The position numbers and the translations under genes are program-made. Positions 58,483 through 64,000 of a DNA stretch of 64,000 nucleotides are shown here, one piece after another. Source of the DNA: Macrobrachium rosenbergii (Eukaryota; Arthropoda; Malacostraca; Decapoda; Palaemonidae); assembly GCF_040412425.1 (NCBI RefSeq), contig NC_089753.1, forward strand, positions 35,658,913-35,722,912, written 5' to 3'. How positions within the stretch are numbered: the stretch's first letter is position 1; every line of letters begins with the position of its first letter. The notes under the pieces were generated by a model. It searched no databases, had not been told where the DNA came from, and worked only from the letters and a program-made list of their open reading frames with translations.

Positions 58483-59000
58483 AAGATGATTTAAAGCATG
58501 ATCTACATATTTATTGTTGATTGCTTGAGTACATTTACACATTTGTACAGTTTTATTTTTTGAAAGCTTGTATGCCTTTTCATTAGGTATGTAGGTACTA
58601 TACTCATATACAGTAATTTAAACCCTTCACTGCTTAGATCAAACAACTTGGAATTAATGAGGATGGAAGTGGCTTTAGTTTTGTATATTGTATCAGAATG
58701 GACATTTTTAAGTAACTCATTTCATACATATCAAAGGATATTTTTTATGCCATTTTTAGGTGATTTATCACATTCATGCTTTTTCCTCTTTTACATTATT
58801 GGTTATAAAGTAGTTATAGTAAATTAGAGTATATATTTGATAATTAAGAAATTCTGAAAGTAAAGGAGTTAACTGAGGGATATGTAATAGTTAAAATAGT
58901 TGTCATATTTTTCCTTAATACTAGTTTTTAATTATTCAGAAAGGGAAAAATAATATAATTTACATTTATTAAAAACTATAACCTTTTCCTGTGATAACAG

Positions 59001-59101
59001 TTCCAGCCAGTGTTTTAGGATTTGTTGGTAAACCACCACCTGCCTTGCCGTATATTCAAGAAGAGGATGAATTAGCATTTTATATTGAAAGAAACGTGTA
59101 G
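59001..59101 (+). CDS. CanA: Candidate alternative last exon of calcineurin A
   Basis: An acceptor (accttttcctgtgataacag) precedes an open frame in the phase left by the exon ending at 56922. The junction codon G|TT gives Val. The tail reads VPASVLGFVGKPPPALPYIQ and EEDELAFYIERNV, and stops at TAG (59099-59101). The stretch is more GC-rich and codon-like than its flanks. An ATTAAA hexamer followed by a T-rich run lies about 450 bp downstream. Used as a last exon, it would give calcineurin A without calmodulin-binding and autoinhibitory regions. Alternatively, a donor at 59028 (GTAAAC) would make a 27 nt, phase 1/1 microexon. A chance open frame of 33 codons in AT-rich DNA is not rare, so this is a hypothesis. 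Confidence 0.4.
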
Positions 59102-59547
59102 ATGATAAGGTAGATTTTAGAGTAAGAGATGGAAATTAATATGCCGGTAGGAGGTCGTCATGAGATTTCATTCTTGAATTTTGAGTCACTCCTTTGCTTA
59201 CTGTGCTTGGAAGTTTTAAAATTTATATATATTTCTCTAGTGTTCCATTGGACCATTTTGCATGATAGTTAACTAGAAAGGAAAACTCTTCCATACTGGG
59301 TCATTGGTAGTCAAGGTATATGTATATACACAGTTTTATCTTATTTATTTTTATCCTTTTCTATCATTCTGTCTAATGTCCACAAGTCTACCGTTAGAAG
59401 ACCATGGTTTAACTATTTTCATCGTTCTTGCATGCTCTGTTTTTATCTTTTCCATTGTTTCTCTCTTGGAGAAATAGTTTTGAAGTTTATCAGTGATTAT
59501 TCTCTGTATTTATTATTACCTTTTTATCATTAATAGACTTCTTTATT

Positions 59548-59553
59548 ATTAAA
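59548..59553 (+). promoter_or_regulatory. ATTAAA hexamer with T-rich downstream element
   Basis: A hexamer about 450 bp after the stop of the candidate last exon (59101). It is followed by a GT-rich stretch and a run of T at about 59570-59586, the usual layout of a cleavage and polyadenylation site. Confidence 0.3.
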
Positions 59554-60567
59554 AGTTTGGTGACCTGTTAATTTTTTTTTTTTTTTGCTCAAAATGAAAT
59601 GAAACAATTGTTGGTTCCATCATCAGTGAGAGCATTGTGACAGTATTGCAACTAAAACTTGCTGTCGCCAGATGAGAGAATATGACAAAACCAGGATCTT
59701 GGTACTAGAATATGTCTCTCATTATTAAAAAAAGAATCATCGTAATGCTCTTTATTATTTATCAAATTTTTATTGAATGGCACATGATGGAATTCTTCAC
59801 ATCTTGATTGTCTTAAGTGTTTACCAGTCTTTTCTGCTTTTTCTTTTTGTTCTCGTGAATGGTGAAGGGGAAGATGGTAAGACTTCATATTAGTGTCCAG
59901 AGGCTCTGTAGTATCACTGTAGAAAGTACTATGTGGCCTGTTAACGTAAAGTAGTTAGTGAAATAGTAATGTCATGTATATTGAATATTGTTGATGTCAA
60001 GTACTACTATTACTACTACTGCTACTACTACTACTACAGTAATTCAGTGGTTGATCTCAAAGTTCACATTTGGAAACCATATTAAGAGTTGTACCTGTGA
60101 TTGTTGTCTCTCAACATCTGACAAATTAGTACTATGTGTACAGGCCAGCATAGTCATGGAGAAAGCTAGATAGATGTACCTTAGTATCTGATAGTGGCAA
60201 GTTGGGTGGGAGCTGCTGCCCGACTCTGCGCCAGCACTGCTGCTGTACACTGTGTGTGACGTGCTGGTCACCACCACGTGCCATCACGTAAATGACATTG
60301 GAAGCCGGGTGGAGGTATCACTGTATCCTGTGGCTACAACCTGTCCTGGATATGAAACGAATCCTGTGGCAGATTGTGCGCGCATGATACACATTTCTCC
60401 CCAGCTAAATTCACGATATACAGTATTTTTCATGATTTTTTTTTATTTACGTGTCTGGCTCCCCACCCCGGCCTACACCACCAACTTCTCCCCACACTTA
60501 CTGCTGCACTCACTACCCAAACTTTAAAAAAAAAGTGAAAAAAGATTAATTAATGTAATTGTAGATT

Positions 60568-60573
60568 AATAAA
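60568..60573 (+). promoter_or_regulatory. AATAAA hexamer, possible poly(A) signal
   Basis: A canonical hexamer in an AT-rich stretch, followed by a pyrimidine-rich segment. It is an alternative 3' end for the candidate terminal exon at 59001. Further hexamers occur near 61208 and 61842. Confidence 0.2.
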
Positions 60574-63249
60574 CCTTTTCACTTCACTGGTGTAACAACT
60601 TCACCGTCAATCCTAAATCCCAAAAACAGTATTCTCAAAATATAGTAGTCGATGATATACCATGAAGGGAATATATAGATCTCCAGTATAGTACAGTATA
60701 TAGAAGTACAGAGGTAACCATTTTGTTTGTATAGGACTGTAATCCTGTTCTGTAGTAATGTCACTTATATTTACCCCCTAACATATAGTAACTAGTGTCT
60801 GACCACTCAAATTGAGAATTACCCAGTATCCAAAATCTAGGAGGAAATTTGAGCTCAGTGTTTTCATGTTACAACTTTTGCAGGGCTGGTTTTTTTCCCA
60901 ACTTTTTTTATTTTTTTGTTATACAGTATATATATATATTATATATATATATATATAGATGTAAATATATATATACATATATACACTTGTATATGTAGAA
61001 ATTTATAGCCCCACGAGCTCCTTTTTTCTATAATCTTCCTATTATCATTGACTCTCTTCATGTGGAGTTTTAAGTGAAAGAACTAGGACTGTTAAAGGAT
61101 GTTCACTGTCCTCTTCACATTAGGTGATGGGCAGCTTGTGTAGGGGAGTAAATGAAAGGTGAATAATTCAGGCCAGTTCGCATGACATACAGCCATTTCT
61201 TTTGGCCTGTAATAAAAGAATATCCATTTTTTAATTCATACATTAAATCCATTGGAGTCATGTCATTTTATTTGACAGCAATTAACAAAGGCAATGAAAT
61301 GGACTGATGCAAGGCAAACGAGCAGGTCTAATTACCTGGTAATTAGCAGGAATTAGCATGAGAGTTGCTCCATGGTCTCAAATTCATTGTCTCTGTTATG
61401 TTTAGATGCCATGTATATTATTATTGCCTGTCTGGGAAATTTGACTTACCTTAGATCTTTGAGGTCACACTCGGTGCTTGTCTGGAATGACTGAATCTGC
61501 TGCATGCTGACTGGAAATGGCTGATTGTCAGGTTCTTATTACTTTTTTTCCTTTGGACTCGTCTGTAGGGGGAGAAAGCACAGTTATACCAATGCTGTTT
61601 TAGCCACAAAATGTGAAGCTTTATGCAAGAGAACGGCGGTTGCCCTCAGTCACTAAGCCGTGAATACTGCTGGCTCTTTTGAGTTCTGTTCAAAGTGCAT
61701 TTATGCTTTATTTCCTCTTATTATCTTCTGTCTTGTTTTACCTATGTACTTTTAAGTCGTCACAGTACTGGTACTTTTGGACTCTTTATTTCCTTGCTCG
61801 TTTTGGTAACCTTAATTTTGTTGCTATGCTAATTTTTCTACAGAATAAAATTCCGCCAGTATTCACGGTCAGATTTTTATCGCTGCCTTATTGATAATTC
61901 AGAACTTTTTTTATAGTTTCCTATGTAATTTGTATTTATTGCTGTCTATATTTTTCTTTTTCTTTTATTTATTATTTTCTTTTTGAGGGGCAATTGCCAT
62001 CCCTTGCGTAGCTTTAGAATGATGTTTTTGGTCATGCAGCACTATGGTCTTTAAACCAGTATCATCTTGGGTTTATTGTTAATTTCATTCGTATTATCTC
62101 CAGTATCTTTTTTATCTAGTATTTCCTTTTTCTTTCCATTTCCTGTGGCTTGCGTGCACATAAAATCCAACCAAACCTGCTTATCTTCTTGGACCTTATT
62201 ACATGTTGATACTGTTGTGGCAAACATTGCAAGCAACAGCAGTGCTAATTGTGCCGGGTAAGTCAAGAGCAGACCAGGCATGGAGCCAAGTAAGGAGATT
62301 GCATGCCTGTCTGAAGTGCATTGTTTAACCAATTTTTACTTTTTCAGTTGGAGCATGAATGTCGAGGTTTTTTTTTCCGACTTTCCCTTTTTCTTTGTTT
62401 GGTTTTCATTTTCGAGGTATACTTTTCATCATGACTGACTCCAATAGGTATTTTTTCATCCTAAAGACAATAAGAAGATGAAGAAGCTAAATGAATTCCT
62501 TGATTAGACAGTTATTTTGATTGCTAATCACATCAGCTAACCAGCAATGCAGGTCGTGCTATGTTCAGAGCTAAGTTTGTGCTTGAAATTGTGGTTAGAT
62601 ATGGTGCTTTTTATCAAAATCTGTAATGTAGGTTACTCTGGCTAGCTATGAGTGGCTTTCTTGTTCAGAATAATCTTGGCATAGGTCACTTATGGCCAGC
62701 AGTACCAGACAAAAAAAAAATAAATATAAATCATTTAAAAGTCTGAAGAGGTAATGATTAGTAGCTCTTAGACTATGCTTGTGTCTTTGCTTTGTTATTC
62801 TAAGATAGTCATGCATTTAGTTGGTGATTTCTTGTCAAGAGCAATCAATTAGCATTTCAATGTAAGTGGAAAAACTCTGTGTTTTATCTTGATCTAGATG
62901 GAAGATATGTTCAAGTGAATCATGTTGAAGCCAATGCTGACACCCAGTTTGATTGGGAGGGAACAAACTTTAGTCAAAGTGTCTTTTTTTTGTATAAAGA
63001 CCGGTATTACATGCTAAAGCTCTAAAACTTTACTTTTTTTTTTACTTAGCTCTGAGTTCCTTTCAAAACTTGCTGTCATTAATGCAGAAATCAGAGAGGA
63101 CTGTTTTCTTTCTGATGTTTGCATTTGAACAGCACAGTTTTGGAAGTAGTTTTCTGGAGTAAGAACTGGTTGCATGTAATCCCTGCCTTACGTAAAAGCC
63201 TTGAGATGAAATTTCACGGGGACTCCTTTTCCCTTTTGCATAACACCAG

Positions 63250-63325
63250 GAAAACGAGTCCCAAGAATTAGTGCTTGATGAAGATTCTGATGATGATTTT
63301 GAAGATGATGATAAGGCTTATCAAG
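63250..63325 (+). CDS. Candidate acidic exon, gene assignment uncertain
   Basis: The stretch is bounded by a pyrimidine-rich acceptor (ccttttgcataacaccag) and a donor GTAGAG. In frame 0 it reads ENESQELVLDEDSDDDFEDD and DKAYQ plus one base, a strongly acidic segment. From the phase of the calcineurin exon ending at 56922, the same acceptor gives only nine residues and a stop. A weaker acceptor ending at 63265 would give a 60 nt exon of phase 1/1 adding ELVLDEDSDDDFEDDDKAYQ to the already acidic linker. It could instead belong to another gene or be chance. Confidence 0.3.
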
Positions 63326-64000
63326 GTAGAGGGAAATAGTTTAGATTCAATTGCATTTTAGGATTCATAGATGCTGCTGTTCTTGGCTTCATTTCACAGG
63401 TTCATTTTGATCTACCCTATTTTGAGGAGACTTCACTAACCACTGTGTTTGTAATATACATGTGTTTGCTGCAATGACCGACACTGGTGAGTGAAATCTC
63501 CTCCAGACTGTGATGGGGGGGATCATCATTTGGACTGGATACTGTGGCATTGACTGAGATGTGATGATGCCAGAATACTGTATGGGATGTACCACCTGTA
63601 TGTGTGTTGTCTTGCCAAGAGTGTTGTCTATGTTACGTCTTAAAGTGGTGGCTTTTGGCCGCCTTCATTCGCCAGAGAAACTGGATATGATGTCCTGACA
63701 TTTTGGATTAAAAATACTAGTGATTTTTTTTACAACTAATATTGTAGTAGTCACATGCAAGTTGTTTGGTGATAACAACCTGGTTGTTGTGATTGAAAAA
63801 TAATATTCCGCAGTCATTTGGTCCAGAAAATTTCATTAAGGGCAAAAGATTTTGCAGATTTCTGGCCCATTTGTTGTTAGTCCTTGAAGGCTGAAGCATT
63901 TTATCTAAATTTAGCTTGAGACTCCAAGGGCAAATGTTATCATCATGAGAGAGAGACTCATTTTGCTTACTGGTATTCCACAGAGAAGGGGGCAGCAATG

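Larger units (their letters stand above)
56923..64000 (+). other. CanA: Downstream intron/3' region of calcineurin A, to window end
   Basis: This stretch follows the last firm exon. It holds two candidate exons (59001-59101, 63250-63325) and several polyadenylation-type hexamers, but no CT/GA tract and only a short AT tract near 60926-60957. No sequence encoding the calmodulin-binding helix or the autoinhibitory segment is visible, so those exons probably lie beyond the window. I see nothing definable in 57500-58425, 59590-60560 and 60960-63240. The stretch 63326-64000 is likewise unexplained. Confidence 0.6.

Noticed and set aside
62041..62257. Possible exon ending at a strong-looking GGTAAGT near 62257
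   Set aside because: No convincing acceptor and no resemblance to calcineurin or another family. The minus-strand 93-codon frame over the same stretch is also unrecognised.
62341..62375. Acceptor-like tttttactttttcag at 62333-62347
   Set aside because: Joined from the calcineurin exon ending at 56922, it meets a stop after three codons, and nothing resembles the calmodulin-binding exon.

Overview
The window is nuclear DNA from an arthropod, most likely a decapod crustacean. The evidence is a gene split by very long introns, an extreme density of dinucleotide microsatellites (CT/GA, AT, CA), many 25-50 bp minisatellites and several families of short interspersed repeats. A caridean shrimp is plausible from the look of the repeats, but this is an impression and was not tested.

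Only one protein-coding gene is recognised: the catalytic subunit of calcineurin (protein phosphatase 2B, calcineurin A), on the + strand. Seven exons (24783-24894, 33638-33783, 51575-51714, 52429-52506, 53112-53205, 53479-53605, 56845-56922) join in frame into 258 residues. These align without gaps to about residues 129-386 of human PPP3CA numbering. They carry the second half of the phosphatase domain, the substrate-docking strand and the calcineurin-B-binding helix. The N-terminal exons lie upstream of the window. The calmodulin-binding and autoinhibitory exons were not found and presumably lie downstream. Two candidate extra exons follow: 59001-59101, which fits as an alternative last exon, and 63250-63325, which is acidic and ambiguous in phase.

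Layout. 1-24782: probably intron of the same gene (or 5' flank), full of microsatellites, minisatellites and SINE-like repeats. 24895-33637: intron with a 2.4 kb array of a ~49 bp unit, two further minisatellites and a triplicated CT-rich block next to the acceptor. 33784-51574: 17.8 kb intron that starts with a 40 bp minisatellite and ends with a degenerate ~45 bp one. 51575-56922: compact cluster of five exons. 56923-64000: downstream intron or 3' region, almost free of microsatellites.

Three interspersed families recur. R1 (5 copies) is a ~350-400 bp element built from successive hairpins. R2 (7 copies, ~310 bp) is a retroposon with target-site duplications of 8-14 bp and a TATTC-like tail. 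R3 is a tRNA-derived SINE (2 full copies and 1 fragment), one copy with a perfect 13 bp target-site duplication. The most interesting biological possibility is a calcineurin A isoform that ends before its calmodulin-binding and autoinhibitory region, comparable in logic to vertebrate CnA-beta-1.
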